Below, piece after piece: positions 24,593 through 32,951 of a stretch of 64,000 nt of DNA. Source of the stretch: CAYJAD01 sp964370835 (GTDB taxonomy: Bacteria > Desulfobacterota > Desulfovibrionia > Desulfovibrionales > Desulfovibrionaceae); assembly GCA_964370835.1 (NCBI GenBank), contig CAYJLO010000001.1, positions 1 through 64,000 of the forward strand. Reading direction: 5' to 3'. A program made the position numbers and the translations under genes. How positions within the stretch are numbered: the first letter of the stretch is position 1; every line of letters starts with the position of its first letter. The notes under the pieces are model-generated. The model was not told the origin of the DNA. It made no database searches and worked only from the letters and a program-made list of their open reading frames with translations.

Positions 24593-26209
24593 TTATTTTT
24601 TGGCCAATAGCGTATCTAAATCTTCTTGGGCTGTGGTGATGGGATGCACATTCCACGTATCCACCAACACTTGTAACACTGCCGGAGAAAGAAAAGCAGG
24701 TAAAGAAGGCCCAAGGCGTATGTTTTTCACGCCAAGAGCGAGCAAGCTTAAGAATATGGATACAGCTTTTTGCTCATACCAGGATAACACTAAAGATAAA
24801 GGCAAATCATTCACACTACAATTTAGAGCCTCTGCCAAGGCTAAAGCCACTTGCACTGCGGCATAAGCGTCATTACATTGCCCCATATCAAGCAAGCGCG
24901 GGAAAGGGCCAAGCGTTCCTAAATCTTTATCAAAAAAGCGGAATTTACCACAAGCCAAGGTGAGCACTATGGTATCGCTGGGGGTTTTTTCCACAAATTC
25001 CGTATAGTAATTACGCCCCGGTTTGGCGCCATCGCACCCTCCCACCAAGAAAATATGCTTCAAGGCGCCTGTTTTCACGGCATCTAGCACAGCCGGAGCG
25101 GCATCTAGCATGGTTTTGCGACCAAATCCCACCATCACTTCACCCAAAACAACGTCTTCTGCAAAACCATCCATGGACAAAGCTTTTTCAATGACAGCAG
25201 AGAAGTCACCCCAAGGGCAATGCACCACATCAGGAAAGCCCACAGCGCCTGTGGTGAAAATTTTATCCTTATGCCCACCGGGGTTTTGAATGCAATTGGT
25301 GGTGAAAAGAACAGCACCGGGAAAATCTGCCATTTCCTTCACTTGATTTTGCCACGCCGTTCCAAAATGCCCTGCCAAATGCGGAAAAGCCTTTAACTTT
25401 GGATAAGCATGCGCCGGAATCATCTCCCCATGTGTATATATGGAAATCCCCTTACCCTGTGTTTGTTGCAAAAGATGGTATAAATCCAGTAAATCGTGCC
25501 CTGAAATAACAATAGCCTTGCCCTTTTTATGGCCTAAAGTCACAGATGTAGGCTCTGGATGCCCAAATTGCTCAGTGTTTCCATTTTCCAAAAGTTCCAT
25601 GGCGCGTATGTTGGCTCGCCCACATTCCATGGCAAGGTTAAGCCAGTCTTGCAGTTCCATTTCCTGCTCTGCTTGTTCTGAAGGCATACCCGCCACCAAG
25701 GCTTTTTTTAAAAAGGCATACACTGCATCCCCTTGTTGCCCCAAAATAGCCGCATGATCCACATAAGCCGCCACCCCCTTACTGCCAAAAAGGACCAATT
25801 GCATAAGTGAATTAATATCTTCTTGAGGAGACATGGATGCCACAGACCAGGCTTGCTCATGCAACTTTTGACGCATGGCCTCAACGCCTTGGCTCTCTTC
25901 GCTTGTTGCAATCCCTAACTTTTCAGCCATGTCTTTTTGAAAAGCCAGTGATTGTAAAATACATCGTTCGAGCACTTGAGGATCAAAGTTCACATTGGTC
26001 AAGGTATGAAAAAGCGCTTTTGCCATGAAGGCATCTACCTTTAAATCTCCCATACCTTTAGCATCAGCTTGCAAACATCGTTGCGCTAGCCAGCGCAATG
26101 CATGTACCAGTTCGTCTTGAAGCTGTGCCACATGTTCATTTTTCCCACACACGCCCACTTTTTCACAGGCTTTACCCTTTGCCGTTTGCTCACACTGATT
26201 ACAAAACAT
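24593..26209 (-). CDS. hcp: Hybrid-cluster protein (hydroxylamine reductase / NO-related S-nitrosylase)
   Basis: 538 residues. The N-terminal cluster motif is MFCNQCEQ...GKACEKVGVCGK, spaced C-x2-C-x8-C-x5-C, as in class I proteins of anaerobes. Hybrid-cluster ligand regions follow: SIYTHGEMIPAHAYP, TTNCIQNP, GGCDGAKPGRNYY, LACGKFRFF, LDMGQCNDAYAA and LSWYEQKAV. The family detoxifies reactive nitrogen species in the cytoplasm and can reduce hydroxylamine. The frame opens at 26257, but the ATG at 26209 follows AAGGAGCG and begins at the cluster motif. No Hcr reductase gene is adjacent, which is normal for Desulfovibrio. Confidence 0.95.
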   Translation of the reverse strand: MFCNQCEQTAKGKACEKVGVCGKNEHVAQLQDELVHALRWLAQRCLQADAKGMGDLKVDAFMAKALFHTLTNVNFDPQVLERCILQSLAFQKDMAEKLGIATSEESQGVEAMRQKLHEQAWSVASMSPQEDINSLMQLVLFGSKGVAAYVDHAAILGQQGDAVYAFLKKALVAGMPSEQAEQEMELQDWLNLAMECGRANIRAMELLENGNTEQFGHPEPTSVTLGHKKGKAIVISGHDLLDLYHLLQQTQGKGISIYTHGEMIPAHAYPKLKAFPHLAGHFGTAWQNQVKEMADFPGAVLFTTNCIQNPGGHKDKIFTTGAVGFPDVVHCPWGDFSAVIEKALSMDGFAEDVVLGEVMVGFGRKTMLDAAPAVLDAVKTGALKHIFLVGGCDGAKPGRNYYTEFVEKTPSDTIVLTLACGKFRFFDKDLGTLGPFPRLLDMGQCNDAYAAVQVALALAEALNCSVNDLPLSLVLSWYEQKAVSIFLSLLALGVKNIRLGPSLPAFLSPAVLQVLVDTWNVHPITTAQEDLDTLLAKK

Positions 26210-26362
26210 AAACGCTCCTTTAGATACATTTTCTAAGAATACCAACATATTAGGCATAAAACATTATTATGTCCACGTTTTTTTTATTTGTATCTTAAGG
26301 GTAGTTTTCATGATTTTATACTAGCTAAGCACGGCTAAAAGCTCCTTTATACCCATAGTATT

Positions 26363-27760
26363 TTATAAAGTGATATTATGTTTTTTTAACAATTCATAAA
26401 AATGCCCTCGGGAAACGCCTGCCATGTTCGCACAAGCTCGAATATCCCCCCTATTTTGAGCTAAAATTCTTTGCACATAGGTATGTTCTGTATACTTTTT
26501 CCACTCCTTCAAAGAAGGGGTTCCTTCATCTGTGGAAAGAAAAAAGGCCCCTTGTAAAATGGGGGGCGCACTTTCCGCATCTTCTTGAACTCGCTCTCGC
26601 ACCACAGCCACCCGCATATCGGTGGGTAAATGCACAGCATAAAGCTGCTGCTCATCCTTGGCCACCACACATGCTCGCTCCACCGTATTGATAAGCTCAC
26701 GCACGTTCCCCGGCCATGTATACGCACATAAAGTTTCCAAAAAACTTGTATTAAAGGATTTCAATGGAAGTGATTTTCTCTCACAAAATTTTTTCATGGC
26801 AAATTCTGCTAAAGGCGCAATATCTTCTTTACGCTCTCGCAATGGGGGAATATGAATTACAATACCTTGTAATCGATACAAAAGGTCATCTCTAAACGTA
26901 CCTTCCTTCACCATGGCGTGCAAATCTTTATTGGTGGCAGCAATCAATCGAAAATCACTGGGAACCTCTTCCACCATACCCACTGGTCGAAAACGTCGCA
27001 ACTCAAGTACACGCAAGAAAACTTTTTGCATGGATAAGGGTAACTCTCCCATTTCATCTAAAAACAAAGTACCCTCGTGCGCTTTAAGTAAAAGACCATC
27101 TTTAGCTCTATCCGCACCGGTAAAAGCACCTCGTGCATGTCCAAAAAGATGACTTTCCACTAAGTTTTCCGTAAGAGCTGCACAATCCACTGTGACAAAA
27201 ACATCTGCACTGCGATCTGAATTTTTATGCAGCATGCGCGCAAAGAGCTCTTTGCCTGTGCCTGTTTCACCATAAATAAGCACATTAGAGCCAGACTGAG
27301 CCGCCTCATGCATACGTGCCAAGGCAGCAAGCAAAGCAGGACTACTCCCCACAAGATTATCACAACGCAATAATGCGTCCACACCCTCCATGCCTCTATC
27401 TTGCCTATGGCTTAAAACCTGTTCCAAAACTTCACACATATGTTTTACATGCAAAGGCTTGCACAAAAAATCCCATGCGCCAGAGCGTAAAGCTCTTTCC
27501 GCAATATCTCCATTGGCAAACTCTGATACAATAAGCACATGAGGTTTTCCAGGCAGTGCCTGTATATCTTGAATATTCGTTATACCATCACCATCTGGAA
27601 GATTTTTTTCCAGCAAAACCACATCTACTCCTACGACACCTAACTGCAAGCCTTCTTCAAGACTTGTGGCATGAAGCACTTCAAAACCAAGAGGAACACT
27701 AACAGCATCCATAAGGTCGTGAGCACTTGCATCCTTATCAATTACAAGTAGTTTTTGCAT
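26363..27760 (-). CDS. Sigma-54-dependent transcriptional activator with a receiver-like N-terminus
   Basis: 465 residues in three parts. Residues 1-120 are a receiver-like domain (LLVIDKDAS, VLIVSEFANG, DFLCKPLHV). Residues about 135-370 are the AAA+ domain with Walker A GETGTGKELFAR, sigma-54 contact loop GAFTGADRA and Walker B GTLFLDEMGE. The C-terminus is a Fis-like helix-turn-helix. In the receiver, the segment VVLLEKNLPDGDG puts Glu where NtrC-type proteins have the phosphorylated Asp, which could mimic the active state. It is 153 bases upstream of hcp on the same strand, so hcp is a candidate target. No partner kinase is beside it, and no -12/-24 site was recognised in that gap. Confidence 0.9.
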   Translation of the reverse strand: MQKLLVIDKDASAHDLMDAVSVPLGFEVLHATSLEEGLQLGVVGVDVVLLEKNLPDGDGITNIQDIQALPGKPHVLIVSEFANGDIAERALRSGAWDFLCKPLHVKHMCEVLEQVLSHRQDRGMEGVDALLRCDNLVGSSPALLAALARMHEAAQSGSNVLIYGETGTGKELFARMLHKNSDRSADVFVTVDCAALTENLVESHLFGHARGAFTGADRAKDGLLLKAHEGTLFLDEMGELPLSMQKVFLRVLELRRFRPVGMVEEVPSDFRLIAATNKDLHAMVKEGTFRDDLLYRLQGIVIHIPPLRERKEDIAPLAEFAMKKFCERKSLPLKSFNTSFLETLCAYTWPGNVRELINTVERACVVAKDEQQLYAVHLPTDMRVAVVRERVQEDAESAPPILQGAFFLSTDEGTPSLKEWKKYTEHTYVQRILAQNRGDIRACANMAGVSRGHFYELLKKHNITL

Positions 27761-27839
27761 GGCATGGGGTTCTCCTACAAAGATTTTTTATCCTTTCACA
27801 CAAGATAATCATTCATTTTTATCTGTCATGCTTTTCAGA

Positions 27840-27867
27840 AAATTTGTCAGTTTTTTCTGACAAATTT
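27840..27867. promoter_or_regulatory. Inverted repeat upstream of the sigma-54 activator gene
   Basis: Perfect 11-bp arms, AAATTTGTCAG (27840-27850) and CTGACAAATTT (27857-27867), around six T. It lies 79 bases upstream of the activator start. It could be an operator dyad or a hairpin; the sequence alone does not decide. Confidence 0.5.
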
Positions 27868-28009
27868 CCTAATAAAAGAAAATCCCTCAAGTCTGCAGAA
27901 AAAAAAAGATGAAAAAACCTTAACTGTCAACAACCGACGAACATGTAAAATTAGGCATAGTTTTTGAAGTAAGGCTAATGAAGATTTGTAATTTTTACTA
28001 TACAAAAAT

Positions 28010-28376
28010 ACAAGGCTTCACGCATGCAATACATTTTCATCTGTTTCCTACGGCTTGAATATTTTGCGTGTGGCATTACGTGAGCGCAAGATAGCACATT
28101 TTTACGACAACACCGTCTAATATTGTGCATGAGGTGAGGTATTACGCTAGAATTTCATTTTTTACATCAAGCTTACACGCTTATTTTCATCACGAAAACC
28201 AAAGCACAACATTCTTGATGTAAAAACGAAAACGTTCGTGTCGTCAAGAGAAGAGAGCGCTCTCTTCTCCTCCCCTTCGATGAGGTGATATTCTTCACGC
28301 TTATCTCGGGTGAGTATTCTCTCCTATCCCGCTTCTGCAAAAGCCACAACTTTGGGATCGAGGGTTGTGGCTTTTT
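28010..28376 (+). ncRNA. Structured non-coding region, candidate small RNA ending in a terminator
   Basis: No plausible gene covers this part of the 844-bp gap between 27761 and 28604. It holds several perfect inverted repeats in succession. These are 13-bp arms at 28159-28171 and 28214-28226, a 22-bp perfect palindrome at 28248-28269 centred on GCGC, and a 12-bp terminator-like stem at 28339-28350/28364-28375 followed on the plus strand by a short T run. The order suggests a structured transcript read left to right. I could not match it to 6S, SRP, RNase P or tmRNA. The 5' boundary given here is arbitrary. Confidence 0.35.
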
Positions 28377-28377
28377 C
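28339..28377 (+). terminator. Strong hairpin terminator on the plus strand
   Basis: Perfect 12-bp stem AAAAGCCACAAC / GTTGTGGCTTTT with a 13-base loop and a following T run (GGCTTTTTCC). No annotated plus-strand gene precedes it for several kilobases, which is the main argument for an upstream RNA. It can also fold on the minus strand but with fewer T. Confidence 0.65.
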
Positions 28378-28436
28378 CTCTTAAATGCACCTTGGCAAAT
28401 TTTCTCTCCGTATACAATGGCTTAGCCTTGTACATG

Positions 28437-28470
28437 AAAAAGCCCTTTTACCGCATACTGGTAAAAGGGC
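28437..28470 (-). terminator. Rho-independent terminator of the AI-2E family permease gene
   Basis: A perfect 11-bp stem, GCCCTTTTACC (28442-28452) with GGTAAAAGGGC (28460-28470), seven-base loop. On the minus strand it is followed by five T (28441-28437). It lies 135 bases beyond the permease stop. Confidence 0.85.
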
Positions 28471-28604
28471 ACCTCTTTACTTATGTGTTCCCTGAAGAAT
28501 TTCCAAAATTTTCTAATCACGTATATTCAGTAGAAAACCAAAAAATACCGCACAATTAGAAGACACACACAAGAACATATCAAAAATTATGCATTTACAA
28601 AAAA

Positions 28605-29750
28605 TTATTTTTTGTTTTCATCCTCTGCAAAAGCAATTTGCACCACATGGGTTTCATTTTTTACCAACACCACAGGCGCAACTTCATCCATCTGACTCAA
28701 CTCTCTGTCTTCTTCGATATTATACTCACGGATAAAAATATCCCAACATGTTATGAATAGAACTGCCACCAAGGGCCCTATGATAAAGCCATTCATACCA
28801 AGCAAAGCAAAGCCCCCCAGGGTAGATAGCAATACCAAGTAATCAGGCAAGCGAGTATCTCTGCCCACTAATATGGGGCGCAATACATTATCCACAAGGC
28901 CAATGACAGCCACACCAAAGACCGTTAAAATCAGAGCGGATTGAACGTCGCCTGTGGCAAAAAAGTATATGGCCACAGGCGCCCAAACCAAACCTGCACC
29001 AATCATGGGCACCAAGGAAAGTAAGGTCATGACACCACCCCAAAGGATAGGAGCCTGTACCCCCAAAAACCAAAAAATGAGCCCGCCAAGCATGCCCTGA
29101 ACCATGGCAACTACCAAACTACCATTAATGGTGGCCTTGGTTACTGCTGAAATTTTTTGAAACAATATGGCCTCACGTCTATCCCCAAGAGGTAAAGCCT
29201 TATGAAGCACTTGAATAATAAATTTTTTATCACGTAAAGTAAAAAAAGATATATAGAGCAAAAGACCTATTTGAGCAATGATATTCAGCGTTTCTGCACC
29301 TATAGACACAGCTTGCTGGCCTATATATTTACTTAAAAATATCACAAGCTCCGTAAGCTTTCCCTGAAAGCCTTCTGGATTAATATTCATTCTATCCATA
29401 TATTCTTGCAACAGAGGAAAAGAAGCTTTTATCTTTTCAAAGTAGGAATTTACATCGATATCACCACTACTTAAGCCTTGATACAGGGCTAAACCTTGCT
29501 CTAAAAATTCACTGGCTATAAAAAGAAATGGAATAACAACAATAACTATGGTGACAAAAAGTGTTAACAGCGCAGATATATTAGAATTACCTGTAATTTT
29601 AACAAAGTAATTTTGCACATTGGAAAAAATAATAGTTATGGCCACAGACCAAAAAATGATGCCAAAAAAAGGAAACATGAGCACCAAAAAAGCTAAAGAA
29701 ACCACCACAAGAAGCCAGAGAAAAGATTTATATTCCATACTTGCATTCAT
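28605..29750 (-). CDS. AI-2E family transporter (PF01594 permease)
   Basis: 381 residues, mostly hydrophobic, about eight membrane segments. Two start at residues 12-50, one at 60-80, and a cluster follows beyond 155. Family landmarks include FLFIASEFLEQG in the first loop and a C-terminal GLVDNVLRPILVGRDTRLPDYLVLLS region with GPLVAVLF. Members range from AI-2 exporters to Na+/H+ antiporters, so the substrate is open. The C-terminal 40 residues are acidic and cytoplasmic. It starts MNASMEYKS at 29750 and is divergent from the tautomerase gene. Confidence 0.88.
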   Translation of the reverse strand: MNASMEYKSFLWLLVVVSLAFLVLMFPFFGIIFWSVAITIIFSNVQNYFVKITGNSNISALLTLFVTIVIVVIPFLFIASEFLEQGLALYQGLSSGDIDVNSYFEKIKASFPLLQEYMDRMNINPEGFQGKLTELVIFLSKYIGQQAVSIGAETLNIIAQIGLLLYISFFTLRDKKFIIQVLHKALPLGDRREAILFQKISAVTKATINGSLVVAMVQGMLGGLIFWFLGVQAPILWGGVMTLLSLVPMIGAGLVWAPVAIYFFATGDVQSALILTVFGVAVIGLVDNVLRPILVGRDTRLPDYLVLLSTLGGFALLGMNGFIIGPLVAVLFITCWDIFIREYNIEEDRELSQMDEVAPVVLVKNETHVVQIAFAEDENKK

Positions 29751-29974
29751 ATTTAGCCCTCAATAAATTATTATATTTTTTACGTTATACCCTTTGCAAT
29801 TAGAAAAAATCAGCTTAAATGTAAAGAAAATTTCCTCATGCATTTTTTTCGCATCATGCATACTGTTTTACTAGTGAAGTAAATTCTTATGGAAAAAGAA
29901 TTTACAATTGCAGTGTCAAAGGATATAGCCTTTATAAGGTTTACATACAATATCACGTAAAAAAAGGATAGAAT

Positions 29975-30187
29975 ATGCCATATGTTAATATCAAAGTGAC
30001 AGGGGGAGAACAAGCCCCCACTGATGCACAAAAAGCACAACTCATACAAGAAACAACCGAAATGCTCGTACGCATTTTAGGAAAAAACCCGCAAACAACA
30101 ATGGTCACCATTGAAGAAATCCCCACCACCAATTGGGGAGTAGGCGGACAAACTGTGGCTGAACGTCTCAAAAACTCTGCATCTTAA
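29975..30187 (+). CDS. 4-oxalocrotonate tautomerase family protein
   Basis: 70 residues. After Met removal the N-terminal Pro of MPYVNIKVTGG is the catalytic base of the family. IEEIPTTNWGVGGQTV gives the second conserved part. The family tautomerises enol acids, but small members often have unknown physiological substrates. AAAAAAGGATAG precedes the ATG. A short hairpin follows at 30203-30225 (AAACATAC/GTATGTTT). The next gene on the strand is an orphan solute-binding protein. Confidence 0.9.
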   Translation: MPYVNIKVTGGEQAPTDAQKAQLIQETTEMLVRILGKNPQTTMVTIEEIPTTNWGVGGQTVAERLKNSAS

Positions 30188-30326
30188 GAAAGAACCAACA
30201 TAAAACATACCATTATAGTATGTTTGGCATAGAATGTGCTTACCATTTTACATACTCGCTGTACAGAATCTTCTACACGGTAAAAAGGCACTATTTTCAA
30301 AGTCACCTCCCTTACTAGGAGTTACT

Positions 30327-31271
30327 ATGCAATGTTTTCTTCCCCTTATACTATTTCTTTTTAGCCTACTCAGCCCATTAAACCTTCACGCTGCAGACTT
30401 TCCAACCAAAAATATCACTGCCATCGTGCCCTTTTCTTCTGGAGGTGGCGCAGACCTAACCACGCGCATATTTAGCCAAGTTGCTCCTAAGTACTTTCAC
30501 GGGCATAAGCTTTTTGTCCATAACATCCCTGGAGATGGTGGGTTGCTAGGGCAAGCCACTGCGGATAAGGCACCGGCAGATGGCTATACGCTACTCACTT
30601 TCACAAACTCAGTCATAGCCAACCCACTCTTTAAGGCTGCTCCCTACACGTATAAAGACTTCACACCTATCCTCATGTATTGCTTTGACCCTCAGGTACT
30701 GGTAGTACCCATGAGCTCCTCTTACGCCACACTAGAGCAATTTATACAAAGCGCACGAGAAAAACGCCTCAGCATAGTTACCTCTGGCCACTCCACCTCA
30801 CATCATGTATCTAGCCTCTTGGTAGAAAAACATTTTTCCATCACTTTCAACTTTGTTCACACGGCTTCAAGCGCCCAACAAATTACACACCTTTTAAGTA
30901 AGCATGTCTCTGCCGCCATGATGACCCTTGGTGAAGCCATAAGCTATCATAAAAATGGATCCGTGCGCATTCTTGGCATCATGTCAGATGCGCCTTATAC
31001 CAACGCAGAAGAAATAGAGCGATTTTCGAAACTAGGATTTACCACAGAATGGGGTGCTTTTCGAGGATTTGCCGTACCAGCGCATACCCCCAATGACATA
31101 GTACAAAAGTTGAGCAAAGCTTTCTTGAAAATGAGTCACGACCCTCTTATCATACATCAAATGCAAGAAATAGGATTTCCTTTCTTGGTGCTTGATAATA
31201 TAAAATTTTCACAATATGTGGAACAACACGCAAAAACTATTGAAAAATTACTTCCAGAATTACTACAATAA
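30327..31271 (+). CDS. Tripartite tricarboxylate transporter solute-binding protein (TctC family)
   Basis: 314 residues from the chosen start. The signal peptide (residues 1-24, MQCFLPLILFLFSLLSPLNLHAADFP region) precedes the TctC fold with VPFSSGGGADLTTRI, GDGGLLGQATADKAPADGY and a C-terminal FRGFAVPAHTPND. The frame opens at 30234, but TAGGAG lies six bases before the ATG at 30327, which starts the hydrophobic signal. It captures a carboxylate in the periplasm. No TctA or TctB gene is adjacent, so it is an orphan, perhaps serving a distant transporter or a sensor. Confidence 0.88.
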   Translation: MQCFLPLILFLFSLLSPLNLHAADFPTKNITAIVPFSSGGGADLTTRIFSQVAPKYFHGHKLFVHNIPGDGGLLGQATADKAPADGYTLLTFTNSVIANPLFKAAPYTYKDFTPILMYCFDPQVLVVPMSSSYATLEQFIQSAREKRLSIVTSGHSTSHHVSSLLVEKHFSITFNFVHTASSAQQITHLLSKHVSAAMMTLGEAISYHKNGSVRILGIMSDAPYTNAEEIERFSKLGFTTEWGAFRGFAVPAHTPNDIVQKLSKAFLKMSHDPLIIHQMQEIGFPFLVLDNIKFSQYVEQHAKTIEKLLPELLQ

Positions 31272-31298
31272 CCAAAAAGCACCCTGTTTGCTAGCACA

Positions 31299-32075
31299 CT
31301 ATTGAGTAATGGTATAAAAACTCACTCCCACATGAGCCGGGGTAGAATGAACATACAACATGAAATCCTCCTCAGACACTTTCTTTGTCTGTACGCTGGC
31401 ATGATAGAGCTGCCCTTCCATGAGTATGCCCATGTGCGTAACTAGGATTTGTTCATCCTTTTGCCCTACCCATGTATTTCGAGGGATATTTTTCAAAAAA
31501 AATACCACCATGAAATCCGGTAAGCTTTGCACGAACTCAGGTGTAATATATTTCACTGGCACATAAGCAATGGAAGCTTGTATCAAGGGTTCTTGTTTAT
31601 ACACTTTTTCTTTATATTGCACACCTTTATACTGTACAAAAGGATTATCCAAAAACCACTCTTGCAAGTATATTTTTATCTGACTATTCACGATGTCTTT
31701 TGCTGGATATGCCGCAATAAATTGTTTTTTTATGGCATTGGGAATCCAATGATATTCCATAAAATGAGCTCTGGTAAAAAAATCCACATCAGACGTTACG
31801 TACCTTAATTGGCGAAGATGCTCCTGAAAGGTTAAAATCGATTTTTTTTGTTTATATTGCGCTAAAATGGTTTCCACATACGTGGTGCAATCAAAACCAG
31901 CTTCAGGGTTCAGTGGCCCATAGGCACTCTCGCTATCTTCCCCAATGGGGTTTACTGTATAGGGAAAATTCAGATACAACTGTACAGGTGTAGCACAGCT
32001 TACATGCACACTGAAAAAAGCAGAAAAAAGCATTATCAAAAGATAAAAAAAGTACGTTTTTTTTATGAAATTCAC
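31299..32075 (-). CDS. DUF1460 family exported protein
   Basis: 258 residues from a GTG start, with AAGGAG nine bases upstream. A signal peptide (to about SVHVSCA) precedes the DUF1460 domain of the NlpC/P60-like papain fold. GFDCTTYVETIL carries the catalytic Cys, and THMGILMEGQLYHAS the His segment. Family members hydrolyse amide bonds in peptidoglycan-type substrates, or are of unknown use. It is convergent with the TctC gene (27 bp between stops). No clear partner gene. Confidence 0.85.
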   Translation of the reverse strand: MNFIKKTYFFYLLIMLFSAFFSVHVSCATPVQLYLNFPYTVNPIGEDSESAYGPLNPEAGFDCTTYVETILAQYKQKKSILTFQEHLRQLRYVTSDVDFFTRAHFMEYHWIPNAIKKQFIAAYPAKDIVNSQIKIYLQEWFLDNPFVQYKGVQYKEKVYKQEPLIQASIAYVPVKYITPEFVQSLPDFMVVFFLKNIPRNTWVGQKDEQILVTHMGILMEGQLYHASVQTKKVSEEDFMLYVHSTPAHVGVSFYTITQ

Positions 32076-32138
32076 TATGACGCACTCCTTTTTATATATA
32101 TTCCATGGTAATAATGTATATGCGCATGATTTTGCATG

Positions 32139-32167
32139 TAAAAAAAGCCCCCATGGGGGGCTTTTTA
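32139..32167. terminator. Bidirectional hairpin terminator
   Basis: AAAAAAGCCCCC / GGGGGGCTTTTT around CATG. It folds equally on both strands with T runs after each arm. It can end the transcript of the small protein at 32254-32505 on the minus strand. It is unlike the G-rich palindrome family at 2336-6190, being short and lacking the AAC/GTT block. Confidence 0.8.
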
Positions 32168-32253
32168 TGAATCATAAAATATCTTGTCTTTAAAACCTTT
32201 TAAAAGACCATCTACTTTAAAATAACAAGCTTTATTTTAAACATGAGCTTTCC

Positions 32254-32505
32254 TTAGAAAGCACGGGTATCAAGATCAAAATTTTCCGGAACAATAAGAA
32301 CCCTTTCTCCTTTACAGGGAGAAAGCCTATATTTTCTTCCATCTACAACACGCTTGGCTCTTTTTAATACACCATCCCATGTGGACCAGTAAGATGCATG
32401 GCGCGGTCCCGTTTGTAAAATTTCGATACATTCTTTCGAAATACCCCACTTGCTCAAATCCATACTCTTTGCAACCCATTGCGGAACACGTGACTTCATC
32501 TTCAT
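32254..32505 (-). CDS. Small protein of unknown function (83 residues)
   Basis: 83 residues, basic, no signal peptide or membrane segment. Aromatic and charged pattern: RVPQWVAKSMDLSKWGISKE, then a Trp-rich middle (YWSTWDGVLKRAKRVVDG) and a C-terminal VLIVPENFDLDTRAF. The frame is open to 32649, but GGAGG stands six bases before the ATG at 32505, which fixes the start. I do not recognise a family. It stands alone between a terminator and the chemoreceptor promoter region. Confidence 0.6.
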   Translation of the reverse strand: MKMKSRVPQWVAKSMDLSKWGISKECIEILQTGPRHASYWSTWDGVLKRAKRVVDGRKYRLSPCKGERVLIVPENFDLDTRAF

Positions 32506-32951
32506 AAGACACCTCCAATGAAAACATTTTGAGGTTACGCCTTTTGGCTTGTCTCGCCGTGTGTTACAAATAAAAAAACAACAATTTCCAGTCGAACTAA
32601 ACACAAGGAGAGGCATCGTGCAAAACATACAAAAAATTGCTCTATGCACTAAAATACAGATAAGTCTTCTATTTACTTTGTCAAATAAATTTGCGAGCTT
32701 CCCCTAGCCACATGCTGTTTTCACTATATTTTATAGTGGCATATAAAGAAATATATTTTATACGCCACTCTCTCTCTTACCCAAAAGAATTCACTTTCTT
32801 GCCTAAGAAACATTGACCAATGAGAGTATCACGTTTACAACGGTTGCCCATATGACATAAAGTTTTCAAAGTTTTAGACGTATTAACCCTTATATACCGT
32901 ATTTTGTGCATATATACAGCAAAATACAATAGAGTAAGAAAGGATAACTGT
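32506..32951. other. Non-coding gap upstream of the chemoreceptor
   Basis: 446 bases without a convincing gene. It contains a short dyad CACTATA/TATAGTG (32722-32738) and is A/T-rich with several TATA-like stretches near 32893-32930. I could not settle on a promoter. Nothing else was seen. Confidence 0.6.

Noticed and set aside
26210..26362. Sigma-54 promoter before hcp
   Set aside because: I looked for a GG-N10-GC type -12/-24 element on the minus strand and found none convincing.
32506..32649. 48-residue N-terminal extension of the small protein ending at 32254
   Set aside because: The internal ATG at 32505 has a perfect GGAGG site; the extension looks like random sequence.
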